A DNA stretch of 64,000 bases, taken from contig CP114481.1 of assembly GCA_027186245.1 (NCBI GenBank), forward strand, positions 35,247,501 through 35,311,500. The letters run 5' to 3'. The stretch is from Coriaria nepalensis (Eukaryota; Streptophyta; Magnoliopsida; Cucurbitales; Coriariaceae). Numbering within the stretch: the stretch's first letter is position 1; every line of letters starts with the position of its first letter. Below, in pieces: positions 49,201-63,900 of the stretch. Under the pieces are notes generated by a model. The model ran no database searches, was not told the DNA's origin, and saw only the letters and a program-made list of their open reading frames with translations. The position numbers and the translations under genes were made by a program.

Positions 49201-52200
49201 AATGATCATTGCAAAGAAAGTGTGCATTTGTTTACCCTTAAAATCATTTCAATGAGTCATTTCAAGTCAATAACTTATTTAAAAGCAATTCGAACGAATT
49301 CTTGTTTTGCACTACAGACACAACTTTTGTGCATAACTTGCAAATGATCATTGCAAGGAAAGTGTGCATTCGTTTAACCTTAAAATCATTTCAATGAGTC
49401 ATTTCAAGTCAATAACTTATTTCAAAGCAAGTCGAACGTATTCTAGTTTTACACTACAGACACAACTTTGGTGCATAACTTGCAAATGATCATTGCAAGG
49501 AAAGTGTGCATTCGTTTAACCTTAAAATCATTTCAATGAGTCATTTCAAGTCAATAACTTATTTCGAAGCAAGTCGAACGTATTCCAGTTTTGCACTACA
49601 GACACAACTTTTGTGCATAACTTGCAAATGATCATTGCAAGGAAAGTCTGCATTCGTGTAAAATTAAAATCATTTCAATGAGTCATTTCAAGTCAATAAC
49701 TTATTTCAAAGCAATTCGAAAGAATTCTAGTTTTGCACTACAGACATAACTTTTTTTGCATAACTTGCAAATGATCATTGCAAGGAAAGTGTGCATTCGT
49801 TTAACCTTAAAATCATTTCAATGAGTCATTTCAAGTCAATAACTTATTTCAAAGCAATCCGAACGAATTCCAATTTCGCACTACAAACACAACTTTTGTG
49901 CATAACTTGCAAATGATCATTGCAAGGAAAGTGTGCATTCGTTTAAAATTAAAATCATTTCAATGAGTCCTTTCAAGTCAATAACTTATTTCAAAGCAAT
50001 TCGAACGAATTCTAGTTTTGCACTACAGACATTACTTTTGTACATAACTTGCAAATGATCATTGCAAAGAAAGTGTGCATTCGTTTAACCTCAAAATCAT
50101 TTCAATGAGTCATTTCAAGTCAATAACTTATTTTAAAGCAAGTCGAACGTATTCTAGTTTTGCACTACAGACACAACTTTGGGGCATAACTTGCAAATGA
50201 TCCTTGCAACGAAAGTGTGCATTCGTTTAACCTTAAAATCATTTCAATGAATCATTTCAAGTCAATAACTTATTTCAAAGCAAGTCGAACGTATTCTAGT
50301 TTTACACTACAGACATAACTTTTGTGCATAACTTGCAAATGATCATTGCAAGGAAAGTATGCATTCGTTTAACCATAAAATCATTTCAATGAGTCATTTC
50401 AAGTCAATAACTTATTTCGAAGCAATTCGAACGAATTCTAGTTTTGCACTACAGACACAACTTTTGTGCATAACTTGCAAATGATCATTGCAAGGAAAGT
50501 GTGCATTCGTTTAACCTTAAAATCATTTCAATGAGTCCTTTCAAGTCAATAACTTATTTCAAAGCAAGTCGAACGTATTCTAGTTTTACACTACACACAC
50601 AACTTTGGTGCATAACTTGCAAATGATCATTGCAAGGAAAGTGTGCATTCGTTTAAAATTAAAATCATTTCATTGAGTCCTTTCAAGTCAATAACTTATT
50701 TCGAAGCAAGTCGAACGAATTCTAATTTCGCACTACAAACACAACTTTTGTGCATAACTTGCAAATGATCATTGCAAGGAAAGTGTGCATTCGTTTAAAA
50801 TTAAAATCATTTCAATGAGTCCTTTCAAGTCAATAACTTATTTCGGAGCAAGTCGAACGAATTCTAGTTTTGCACTACAGACATAACTTTTGTGCATAAC
50901 TTGCAAATGATCATTGCAAGGAAAGTCTGCATTCGTGTAAAATTAAAATCATTTCAATGAGTCCTTTCAAGTCAATAACTTATTTCAAAGCAATTCGAAA
51001 GAATTCTAGTTTTGCACTACAGACATAACTTTTTTTGCATAACTTGCAAATGATCATTGCAAGGAAAGTGTGCATTCGTTTAACCTTAAAATCATTTCAA
51101 TGAGTCATTTCAAGTCAATAACTTATTTCAAAGCAATCCGAACGAATTCCAATTTCGCACTACAAACACAACTTTTGTGCATAACTTGCAAATGATCATT
51201 GCAAGGAAAGTGTGCATTCGTTTAAAATTAAAATCATTTCAATGAGTCCTTTCAAGTCAATAACTTATTTCGGAGCAAGTCGAACGAATTCTAGTTTTGC
51301 ACTACAGACATAACTTTTGTGCATAACTTGCAAATGATCATTGCAAGGAAAGTGTGCATTCGTTTAACCTTAAAATCATTTCAATGAGTCATTTCAAGTC
51401 AATAACTTATTTCAAAGCAAGTCGAACGTATTCTAGTTTTGCACTACAGACACAACTTTGGTGCATAACTTGCAAATGATCCTTGGAAGGAAGGTGTGCA
51501 TTCGTTTAACCTTAAAATCATTTCAATGAGTCATTTCAAGTCAATAACTTATTTCAAAGCAATTCGAACGAATTGTAGTTTTGCACTACAGAGACAACTT
51601 TTGTGCATAACTTGCAAATGTTCATTGCAAGGAAAGTGTGCATTCGTTTAAAATTAAAATCATTTCAATGAGTCCTTTCAAGTCAATAACTTATTTTAAA
51701 GCAAGTCGAACGTATTCTAGTTTTGCACTACAGACACAACTTCTGTGCATAACTTGCAAATGATCATTGCAAAGAAAGTGTGCATTTGTTTACCCTTAAA
51801 ATCATTTCAATGAGTCATTTCAAGTCAATAACTTATTTCAAAGCAATTCGAACGAATTCTTGTTTTGCACTACAGACACAACTTTTGTGCATAACTTGCA
51901 AATGATCATTGCAAGGAAAGTGTGCATTCGTTTAACCTTAAAATCATTTCAATGAGTCATTTCAAGTCAATAACTTATTTCAAAGCAAGTCGAACGTATT
52001 CTAGTTTTACACTACAGACACAACTTTGGTGCATAACTTGCAAATGATCATTGCAAGGAAAGTGTGCATTCGTTTAACCTTAAAATCATTTCAATGAGTC
52101 ATTTCAAGTCAATAACTTATTTCGAAGCAAGTCGAACGTATTCCAGTTTTGCACTACAGACACAACTTTTGTGCATAACTTGCAAATGATCATTGCAAGG

Positions 52201-53518
52201 AAAGTCTGCATTCGTGTAAAATTAAAATCATTTCAATGAGTCATTTCAAGTCAATAACTTATTTCAAAGCAATTCGAAAGAATTCTAGTTTTGCACTACA
52301 GACATAACTTTTTTTGCATAACTTGCAAATGATCATTGCAAGGAAAGTGTGCATTCGTTTAACCTTAAAATCATTTCAATGAGTCATTTCAAGTCAATAA
52401 CTTATTTCAAAGCAATCCGAACGAATTCCAATTTCGCACTACAAACACAACTTTTGTGCATAACTTGCAAATGATCATTGCAAGGAAAGTGTGCATTCGT
52501 TTAAAATTAAAATCATTTCAATGAGTCCTTTCAAGTCAATAACTTATTTCAAAGCAATTCGAACGAATTCTAGTTTTGCACTACAGACATTACTTTTGTA
52601 CATAACTTGCAAATGATCATTGCAAAGAAAGTGTGCATTCGTTTAAACTCAAAATCATTTCAATGAGTCATTTCAAGTCAATAACTTATTTTAAAGCAAG
52701 TCGAACGTATTCTAGTTTTGCACTACAGACACAACTTTGGGGCATAACTTGCAAATGATCCTTGCAACGAAAGTGTGCATTCGTTTAACCTTAAAATCAT
52801 TTCAATGAGTCATTTCAAGTCAATAACTTATTTCAAAGCAAGTCGAACGTATTCTAGTTTTACACTACAGACATAACTTTTGTGCATAACTTGCAAATGA
52901 TCATTGCAAGGAAAGTATGCATTCGTTTAACCATAAAATCATTTCAATGAGTCATTTCAAGTCAATAACTTATTTCGAAGCAATTCGAACGAATTCTAGT
53001 TTTGCACTACAGACACAACTTTTGTGCATAACTTGCAAATGATCATTGCAAGGAAAGTGTGCATTCGTTTAACCTTAAAATCATTTCAATGAGTCCTTTC
53101 AAGTCAATAACTTATTTCAAAGCAAGTCGAACGTATTCTAGTTTTACACTACAGACACGACTTTGGTGCATAACTTGCAAATGATCATTGCAAGGAAAGT
53201 GTGCATTCGTTTAAAATTAAAATCATGTCAATGAGTACTTTCAAGTCAATAACTTATTTCGAAGCAAGTCGAACGAATTCTAATTTCGCACTACAAACAC
53301 AACTTTTGTGCATAACTTGCAAATGATCATTGCAAGGAAAGTGTGCATTCGTTTAAAATTAAAATCATTTCAATGAGTCCTTTCAAGTCAATAACTTATT
53401 TCGGAGCAAGTCGAACGAATTCTAGTTTTGCACTACAGACATAACTTTTGTGCATAACTTGCAAATGATCATTGCAAGGAAAGTGTGCATTCGTTTAACC
53501 TTAAAATCATTTCAATGA
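43287..53518. repeat. HOR block 7: 18-mer, 2558 bp, 4 copies
   Basis: Copies are 43287-45844, 45845-48402, 48403-50960 and 50961-53518. Each has 16 monomers of 142 bp and two of 143 bp, and splits into two 9-monomer halves of 1279 bp that both begin with CAATTCGAAAG/T7 and ATCCGAAC/CCAATTTCG units and then differ. Markers kept in all copies: ATCCTTGGAAGGAAGG, TTTTAAAGC, TTTACCC, TTCTTGTTTTGC, GTATTCCAG, TTTGGGGC with GCAACGAAAG, AACCATAAAATC. Private changes: TTTTACAC near 44046 (copy 1), CAATCAGTC near 45984 and GTGTGTATTCG near 46805 (copy 2), TTTAAAAGC near 49278 and CATTGAGTCC near 50671 (copy 3), several in copy 4. Confidence 0.95.
44566..44708 (+). repeat. 143-bp T7 monomer, second-half example
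   Basis: The same T7 variant opens the second half of each 18-mer copy (44566, 47124, 49682, 52240) as well as the first half (43287, 45845, 48403, 50961). In the second half it follows a GTGTAAAATT end but starts with GTCATTTC, breaking the usual rule that AAAATT is followed by GTCC. That irregular junction marks the point where the extra dimer was inserted relative to the 16-mer at 41039. Confidence 0.87.
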
Positions 53519-54938
53519 GTCATTTCAAGTCAATAACTTATTTCAAAGCAAGTCGAACGTATTCTAGTTTTGCACTACAGACACAACTTTGGTGCATAAC
53601 TTGCAAATGATCCTTGCAAGGAAAGTGTGCATTCGTTTAACCTTAAAATCATTTCAATGAGTCATTTCAACTCAATAACTTATTTCAAAGCAATTCGAAC
53701 GAATTGTAGTTTTGCACTACAGAGACAACTTTTGTGCATAACTTGCAAATGTTCATTGCAAGGAAAGTGTGCATTCGTTTAAAATTAAAATCATTTCAAT
53801 GAGTCCTTTCAAGTCAATCACTTATTTCGGAGCAAGTCGAACGAATTCTAGTTTTGCACTACAGACATAACTTCTGTGCATAACTTGCAAATGATCATTG
53901 CAAGGAAAGTGTGCATTCGTTTAACCTTAAAATCATTTCAATGAGTCATTTCAAGTCAATAACTTATTTCATAGCAAGTCGAACGTATTCTAGTTTTGCA
54001 CTACAGACACAACTTTTGTGCATAACTTGCAAATGATCATTGCAAGGAAGGTGTGCATTCGTTTAACCTTAAAATCATTTCAATGAGTCCTTTCAAGTCA
54101 ATAACTTATTTCGGAGCAAGTCGAACGAATTCTAGTTTTGCACTACAGACATAACTTTTGTGCATAACTTGCAAATGATCATTGCAAGGAAAGTGTGCAT
54201 TCGTTTAACCTTAAAATCATTTCAATGAGTCATTTCAAGTCAATAACTTATTTCAAAGCAAGTCGAACGTATTCTAGTTTTGCACTACAGACACAACTTC
54301 TGTGCATAACTTGCAAATGATCATTGCAAAGAAAGTGTGCATTCGTTTACCCTTAAAATCATTTCAATGAGTCATTTCAAGTCAATAACTTATTTCAAAG
54401 CAATTCGAACGAATTCTAGTTTTGCACTACAGACACAACTTTTGTGCATAACATGCAAATGATCATTGCAAGGAAAGTGTGCATTCGTTTAACCTTAAAA
54501 TCATTTCAATGAGTCATTTCAAGTCAATAACTTATTTCAAAGCAATTCGAACGAATTGTAGTTTTGCACTACAGAGACAACTTTTGTGCATAACTTGCAA
54601 ATGTTCATTGCAAGGAAAGTGTGCATTCGTTTAAAATTAAAATCATTTCAATGAGTCCTTTCAAGTCAATAACTTATTTCGGAGCAAGTCGAACGAATTC
54701 TAGTTTTGCACTACAGACATAACTTTTGTGCATAACTTGCAAATGATCATTGCAAGGAAAGTGTGCATTCGTTTAACCTTAAAATCATTTCAATGAGTCA
54801 TTTAGAGTCAATAACTTATTTCATAGCAAGTCGAACGTATTCTAGTTTTGCACTACAGAGACAACTTTTGTGCATAACTTGCAAATGATCATTGCGAGGA
54901 AAGTGTGCATTCGTTTAAAATTAAAATCATTTCAATAA
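53519..54938. repeat. Transitional stretch of ten monomers
   Basis: The ten 142-bp monomers include TTTGGTGC, GAATTGTAG/ATGTTC, CGGAGC/ACTTCTGTGC (with CAATCACTT), CATAGC/GGAAGGTG, CGGAGC, ACTTCTGTGC/TTTACCC, ATAACATGC, a second GAATTGTAG, CGGAGC and TTTAGAGTC units. The first six run parallel to 26413-27264 of the 27-mer, so this is an island of 27-mer-like order between the 18-mer and 35-mer blocks. The last unit (54797) has GCGAGGAAAG, which starts the similarity to 59767. Confidence 0.83.
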
Positions 54939-57900
54939 GTCCTTTCAAGTCAATAACTTATTTCGAAGCAAGTCGAACGAATTCTAATTTTGCACTACAG
55001 ACATAACTTTTGTGCATAACATGCAAATGATCATTGCAAGGAAAGTGTGCATTCGTTTAACCTTAAAATCATTTCAATGAGTCATTTCAAGTCAATAACT
55101 TATTTCAAAGCAAGTCGAACGTATTCTAGTTTTACACTACAGACACAACTTTGGTGCATAACTTGCAAATGATCATTGCAAGGAAAGTCTGCATTCGTTT
55201 AACCTTAAAATCATTTCAATGAGTCATTTCAAGTCAATAACTTATTTCGAAGCAAGTCGAACGTATTCTAGTTTTGCACTACAGACACAACTTTTGTGCA
55301 TAACTTGCAAATGATTATTGCAAGGAAAGTGTGCATTCGTTTAACCTTAAAATCATTTCAATGAGTCCTTTCAAGTCAATAACTTATTTCGGAGCAAGTC
55401 GAACGAATTGTAGTTTTGCACTACAGACATAACTTTTGTGCATAACTTGCAAATGATCATTGCAAGGAAAGTGTGCATTCGTTTAACCTTAAAATCATTT
55501 CAATGAGTCATTTCAAGTCAATAACTTATTTCAAAGCAAGTCGAACGTATTCTAGTTTTGCACTACAGACACAACTTCTGTGCATAACTTGCAAATGATC
55601 ATTGCAAAGAAAGTGTGCATTCGTTTAACCTTAAAATCATTTCAATGAGTCATTTCAAGTCAATAACTTATTCCGAAGCAAGTCGAACGTATTCTAGTTT
55701 TGCACTACAGACACAACTTTTGTGCATAACCTGCAAATGATCATTGCAAGGAAAGTCTGCATTCGTGTAAAATTAAAATCATTTCAATGAGTCCTTTCAA
55801 GTCAATAACTTATTTCGGAGCAAGTCGAACGAATTCTAGTTTTGCACTACAGACATAACTTCTGTGCATAACTTGCAAATGATCATTGCAAGGAAAGTGT
55901 GCGTTCGTTTAACCTTAAAATCATTTCAATGAGTCATTTCAAGTCAATAACTTATTTCATAGCAAGTCGAACGTTTTCTAGTTTTGCACTACAGACACAA
56001 CTTTTGTGCATAACTTGCAAATGATCATTGCAAGGAAGGTGTGCATTCGTTTAACCTTAAAATCATTTCAATGAGTCCTTTCAAGTCAATAACTTATTTC
56101 GGAGCAAGTCGAACGAATTCTAGTTTTGCACTACAGACATAACTTTTGTGCATAACTTGCAAATGATCATTGCAAGGAAAGTGTGCATTCGTTTAACCTT
56201 AAAATCATTTCAATGAGTCATTTCAAGTCAATAACTTATTTCGAAGCAAGTCGAACGTATTCTAGTTTTGCACTACAGACACAACTTTTGTGCATAACTT
56301 GCAAATGATCATTGCAAGGAAAGTGTGCATTCGTTTAACCTTAAAATCATTTCAATGAGTCCTTTCAAGTCAATAACTTATTTCGGAGCAAGTCGAACGA
56401 ATTGTAGTTTTGCACTACAGACATAACTTTTGTGCATAACTTGCGAATGATCATTGCAAGGAAAGTGTGCATTCGTTTAACCTTAAAATCATTTCAATGA
56501 GTCATTTCAAGTCAATAACTTATTTGAAAGCAAGTCGAACGTATTCTAGTTTTGCACTACAGACACAACTTCTGTGCATAACTTGCAAATGATCATTGCA
56601 AAGAAAGTGTGCATTCGTTTAACCTTAAAATCATTTCAATGAGTCATTTCAAGTCAATAACTTATTTCGAAGCAAGTCGAACGTATTCTAGTTTTGCACT
56701 ACAGACACAACTTTTGTGCATAACCTGCAAATGATCATTGCAAGGAAAGTCTGCATTCGTGTAAAATTAAAATCATTTCAATGAGTCCTTTCAAGTCAAT
56801 AACTTATTTCGGAGCAAGTCGAACGAATTCTAGTTTTGCACTACAGACATAACTTTTGTGCATAACTTGCAAATGATCATTGCAAGGAAAGTGTGCATTC
56901 GTTTAACCTTAAAATCATTTCAATGAGTCATTTCAAGTCAATAACTTATTTCAAAGCAAGTCGAACGTATTCTAGTTTTGCACTACAGACACAACTTCTG
57001 TGCATAACTTGCAAATGATCATTGCAAAGAAAGTGTGCATTCGTTTAACCTTAAAATCATTTCAATGAGTCATTTCAAGTCAATAACTTATTTCGAAGCA
57101 AGTCGAACGTATTCTAGTTTTGCACTACAGACACAACTTTTGTGCATAACCTGCAAATGATCATTGCAAGGAAGGTGTGCATTCGTTTAACCTTAAAATC
57201 ATTTCAATGAGTCCTTTCAAGTCAATAACTTATTTCAAAGCAAGTCGAACGTATTCTAGTTTTGCACTACAGACACAACTTCTGTGCATAACTTGCAAAT
57301 GATCATTGCAAAGAAAGTGTGCATTCGTTTACCCTTAAAATCATTTCAATGAGTCATTTCAAGTCAATAACTTATTTCAAAGCAATTCGAACGAATTCTA
57401 GTTTTGCACTACAGACACAACTTTTGTGCATAACATGCAAATGATCATTGCAAGGAAAGTGTGCATTCGTTTAACCTTAAAATCATTTCAATGAGTCCTT
57501 TCAAGTCAATAACTTATTTCGGAGCAAGTCGAACGAATTGTAGTTTTGCACTACAGACATAACTTTTGTGCATAACTTGCAAATGATCATTGCAAGGAAA
57601 GTGTGCATTCGTTTAACCTTAAAATCATTTCAATGAGTCATTTCAAGTCAATAACTTATTTCAAAGCAAGTCGAACGTATTCTAGTTTTACACTACAGAC
57701 ACAACTTTTGTGCATAACTTGCAAATGATCATTGCAAGGAAAGTCTGCATTCGTGTAAAATTAAAATCATTTCAATGAGTCCTTTCAAGTCAATAACTTA
57801 TTTCAAAGCAATTTGAACGAATTCTAGTTTTGCACTACAGACATAACTTTTGTGCATAACTTGCAAATGATCATTGCAAGGAAAGTGTGCATTCGTTTAA

Positions 57901-60900
57901 CCTTAAAATCATTTCAATGAGTCATTTCAAGTCAATAACTTATTTCAAAGCAAGTCGAACGTATTCTAGTTTTGCACTACAGACACAACTTTGGGGCATA
58001 ACTTGCAAATGATCCTTGCAACGAAAGTGTGCATTCGTTTAACCTTAAAATCATTTCAATGAGTCATTTCAAGTCAATAACTTATTTCAAAGCAAGTCGA
58101 ACGTATTCTAGTTTTACACTACAGACATAACTTTTGTGCATAACTTGCAAATGATCATTGCAAGGAAAGTATGCATTCGTTTAACCATAAAATCATTTCA
58201 ATGAGTCATTTCAAGTCAATAACTTATTTCGAAGCAATTCGAACGAATTCTAGTTTTGCACTACAGACACAACTTCTGTGCATAACTTGCAAATGATCAT
58301 TGCAAAGAAAGTGTGCATTCGTTTAACCTTAAAATCATTTCAATGAGTCATTTCAAGTCAATAACTTATTTCGAAGCAAGTCGAACGTATTCTAGTTTTG
58401 CACTACAGACACAACTTTTGTGCATAACCTGCAAATGATCATTGCAAGGAAGGTGTGCATTCGTTTAACCTTAAAATCATTTCAATGAGTCATTTCAAGT
58501 CAATAACTTATTTCATAGCAAGTCGAACGTATTCTAGTTTTGCACTACAGACACAACTTTTGTGCATAACTTGCAAATGATCATTGCAAGGAAAGTGTGC
58601 ATTCGTGTAAAATTAAAATCATTTCAATGAGTCCTTTCAAGTCAATAACTTATTTCGAAGCAAGTGGAACGAATTCTAGTTTTGCACTACAGACATAACT
58701 TTTGTGCATAACTTGCAAATGATCATTGCAAGGAAAGTGTGCATTCGTTTAACCTTAAAATCATTTCAATGAGTCATTTCAAGTCAATAACTTATTTCAA
58801 AGCAATTCGAACGAATTCTAGTTTTGCACTACAGAGACAACTTTTGTGCATAACTTGCAAATGATCATTGCAAGGAAAGTGTGCATTCGTTTAAAATTAA
58901 AATCATTTCAATGAGTCCTTTCAAGTCAATAACTTACTTCAAAGCAATTCGAACGAATTCTAGTTTTGCACTACAGACACAACTTTTGTGCATAACTTGC
59001 AAATGATCATTGCAAGGAAAGTGTGCATTCGTTTAACCTTAAAATCATTTCAATGAGTCATTTCAAGTCAATAACTTATTTCAAAGCAATTCGAACGAAT
59101 TCTAGTTTTGCACTACAGAGACAACTTTTGTGCATAACTTGCAAATGATCATTGCAGGGAAAGTGTCCATTCGTTTAACCTTAAAATCATTTCAATGAGT
59201 CATTTCAAGTCAATAACTTATTTCAAAGCAAGTCGAACGTATTCTAGTTTTGCACTACAGACACAACTTTTGTGCATAACTTGCAAATGATCATTGCAAG
59301 GAAAGTGTGCATTCATTTAACCTTAAAATCATTTCAATGAGTCATTTCAAGTCAATAACTTATTTCAAAGCAATTCGAACGAATTCTAGTTTTGCACTAC
59401 AGAGACAACTTTTGTGCATAACTTGCAAATGATCATTGCAAGGAAAGTGTGCATTTGTTTAAAATTAAAATCATTTCAATGAGTCCTTTCAAGTCAATAA
59501 CTTATTTCGAAGCAAGTCGATCGAATTCTAGTTTTGCACTACAAACATAACTTTCGTGCATAACTTGCAAATGATCATTGCAAGGAAAGTGTGCATTCGT
59601 TTAACCTTAAAATAATTTCAATGAGTCATTTCAAGTCAATAACTTATTTCATAGCAAGTCGAACGTATTCTAGTTTTGCACTACAGACAAAACTTTGGTG
59701 CATAACTTGCAAATGATCCTTGCAAGGAAAGTGTGCCTTCGTTTAACCTTAAAATCATTTCAATGAGTCATTTCATGTCAATAACTTATTTCAAAGCAAT
59801 TCGAACGAATTGTAGTTTTGCACTACAGAGACAACTTTTGTGCATAACTTGCAAATGATCATTGCGAGGAAAGTGTGCATTCGTTTAAAATTAAAATCAT
59901 TTCAATAAGTCCTTTCAAGTCAATAACTTATTTCGAAGCAAGTCGAACGAATTCTAATTTTGCACTACAGACATAACTTTTGTGCATAACATGCAAATGA
60001 TCATTGCAAGGAAAGTGTGCATTCGTTTAACCTTAAAATCATTTCAATGAGTCATTTCAAGTCAATAACTTATTTCAAAGCAAGTCGAACGTATTCTAGT
60101 TTTACACTACAGACACAACTTTGGTGCATAACTTGCAAATGATCATTGCAAGGAAAGTCTGCATTCGTTTAACCTTAAAATCATTTCAATGAGTCATTTC
60201 AAGTCAATAACTTATTTCGAAGCAAGTCGAACGTATTCTAGTTTTGCACTACAGACACAACTTTTGTGCATAACTTGCAAATGATTATTGCAAGGAAAGT
60301 GTGCATTCGTTTAACCTTAAAATCATTTCAATGAGTCCTTTCAAGTCAATAACTTATTTCGGAGCAAGTCGAACGAATTGTAGTTTTGCACTACAGACAT
60401 AACTTTTGTGCATAACTTGCAAATGATCATTGCAAGGAAAGTGTGCATTCGTTTAACCTTAAAATCATTTCAATGAGTCATTTCAAGTCAATAACTTATT
60501 TCAAAGCAAGTCGAACGTATTCTAGTTTTGCACTACAGACACAACTTCTGTGCATAACTTGCAAATGATCATTGCAAAGAAAGTGTGCATTCGTTTAACC
60601 TTAAAATCATTTCAATGAGTCATTTCAAGTCAATAACTTATTCCGAAGCAAGTCGAACGTATTCTAGTTTTGCACTACAGACACAACTTTTGTGCATAAC
60701 CTGCAAATGATCATTGCAAGGAAAGTCTGCATTCGTGTAAAATTAAAATCATTTCAATGAGTCCTTTCAAGTCAATAACTTATTTCGGAGCAAGTCGAAC
60801 GAATTCTAGTTTTGCACTACAGACATAACTTCTGTGCATAACTTGCAAATGATCATTGCAAGGAAAGTGTGCGTTCGTTTAACCTTAAAATCATTTCAAT

Positions 60901-63900
60901 GAGTCATTTCAAGTCAATAACTTATTTCATAGCAAGTCGAACGTTTTCTAGTTTTGCACTACAGACACAACTTTTGTGCATAACTTGCAAATGATCATTG
61001 CAAGGAAGGTGTGCATTCGTTTAACCTTAAAATCATTTCAATGAGTCCTTTCAAGTCAATAACTTATTTCGGAGCAAGTCGAACGAATTCTAGTTTTGCA
61101 CTACAGACATAACTTTTGTGCATAACTTGCAAATGATCATTGCAAGGAAAGTGTGCATTCGTTTAACCTTAAAATCATTTCAATGAGTCATTTCAAGTCA
61201 ATAACTTATTTCGAAGCAAGTCGAACGTATTCTAGTTTTGCACTACAGACACAACTTTTGTGCATAACTTGCAAATGATCATTGCAAGGAAAGTGTGCAT
61301 TCGTTTAACCTTAAAATCATTTCAATGAGTCCTTTCAAGTCAATAACTTATTTCGGAGCAAGTCGAACGAATTGTAGTTTTGCACTACAGACATAACTTT
61401 TGTGCATAACTTGCGAATGATCATTGCAAGGAAAGTGTGCATTCGTTTAACCTTAAAATCATTTCAATGAGTCATTTCAAGTCAATAACTTATTTGAAAG
61501 CAAGTCGAACGTATTCTAGTTTTGCACTACAGACACAACTTCTGTGCATAACTTGCAAATGATCATTGCAAAGAAAGTGTGCATTCGTTTAACCTTAAAA
61601 TCATTTCAATGAGTCATTTCAAGTCAATAACTTATTTCGAAGCAAGTCGAACGTATTCTAGTTTTGCACTACAGACACAACTTTTGTGCATAACCTGCAA
61701 ATGATCATTGCAAGGAAAGTCTGCATTCGTGTAAAATTAAAATCATTTCAATGAGTCCTTTCAAGTCAATAACTTATTTCGGAGCAAGTCGAACGAATTC
61801 TAGTTTTGCACTACAGACATAACTTTTGTGCATAACTTGCAAATGATCATTGCAAGGAAAGTGTGCATTCGTTTAACCTTAAAATCATTTCAATGAGTCA
61901 TTTCAAGTCAATAACTTATTTCAAAGCAAGTCGAACGTATTCTAGTTTTGCACTACAGACACAACTTCTGTGCATAACTTGCAAATGATCATTGCAAAGA
62001 AAGTGTGCATTCGTTTAACCTTAAAATCATTTCAATGAGTCATTTCAAGTCAATAACTTATTTCGAAGCAAGTCGAACGTATTCTAGTTTTGCACTACAG
62101 ACACAACTTTTGTGCATAACCTGCAAATGATCATTGCAAGGAAGGTGTGCATTCGTTTAACCTTAAAATCATTTCAATGAGTCCTTTCAAGTCAATAACT
62201 TATTTCAAAGCAAGTCGAACGTATTCTAGTTTTGCACTACAGACACAACTTCTGTGCATAACTTGCAAATGATCATTGCAAAGAAAGTGTGCATTCGTTT
62301 ACCCTTAAAATCATTTCAATGAGTCATTTCAAGTCAATAACTTATTTCAAAGCAATTCGAACGAATTCTAGTTTTGCACTACAGACACAACTTTTGTGCA
62401 TAACATGCAAATGATCATTGCAAGGAAAGTGTGCATTCGTTTAACCTTAAAATCATTTCAATGAGTCCTTTCAAGTCAATAACTTATTTCGGAGCAAGTC
62501 GAACGAATTGTAGTTTTGCACTACAGACATAACTTTTGTGCATAACTTGCAAATGATCATTGCAAGGAAAGTGTGCATTCGTTTAACCTTAAAATCATTT
62601 CAATGAGTCATTTCAAGTCAATAACTTATTTCAAAGCAAGTCGAACGTATTCTAGTTTTACACTACAGACACAACTTTTGTGCATAACTTGCAAATGATC
62701 ATTGCAAGGAAAGTCTGCATTCGTGTAAAATTAAAATCATTTCAATGAGTCCTTTCAAGTCAATAACTTATTTCAAAGCAATTTGAACGAATTCTAGTTT
62801 TGCACTACAGACATAACTTTTGTGCATAACTTGCAAATGATCATTGCAAGGAAAGTGTGCATTCGTTTAACCTTAAAATCATTTCAATGAGTCATTTCAA
62901 GTCAATAACTTATTTCAAAGCAAGTCGAACGTATTCTAGTTTTGCACTACAGACACAACTTTGGGGCATAACTTGCAAATGATCCTTGCAACGAAAGTGT
63001 GCATTCGTTTAACCTTAAAATCATTTCAATGAGTCATTTCAAGTCAATAACTTATTTCAAAGCAAGTCGAACGTATTCTAGTTTTACACTACAGACATAA
63101 CTTTTGTGCATAACTTGCAAATGATCATTGCAAGGAAAGTATGCATTCGTTTAACCATAAAATCATTTCAATGAGTCATTTCAAGTCAATAACTTATTTC
63201 GAAGCAATTCGAACGAATTCTAGTTTTGCACTACAGACACAACTTCTGTGCATAACTTGCAAATGATCATTGCAAAGAAAGTGTGCATTCGTTTAACCTT
63301 AAAATCATTTCAATGAGTCATTTCAAGTCAATAACTTATTTCGAAGCAAGTCGAACGTATTCTAGTTTTGCACTACAGACACAACTTTTGTGCATAACCT
63401 GCAAATGATCATTGCAAGGAAGGTGTGCATTCGTTTAACCTTAAAATCATTTCAATGAGTCCTTTCAAGTCAATAACTTATTTCAAAGCAAGTCGAACGT
63501 ATTCTAGTTTTGCACTACAGACACAACTTCTGTGCATAACTTGCAAATGATCATTGCAAAGAAAGTGTGCATTCGTTTACCCTTAAAATCATTTCAATGA
63601 GTCATTTCAAGTCAATAACTTATTTCAAAGCAATTCGAACGAATTCTAGTTTTGCACTACAGACACAACTTTTGTGCATAACATGCAAATGATCATTGCA
63701 AGGAAAGTGTGCATTCGTTTAACCTTAAAATCATTTCAATGAGTCCTTTCAAGTCAATAACTTATTTCGGAGCAAGTCGAACGAATTGTAGTTTTGCACT
63801 ACAGACATAACTTTTGTGCATAACTTGCAAATGATCATTGCAAGGAAAGTGTGCATTCGTTTAATCTTAAAATCATTTCAATGAGTCATTTCAAGTCAAT

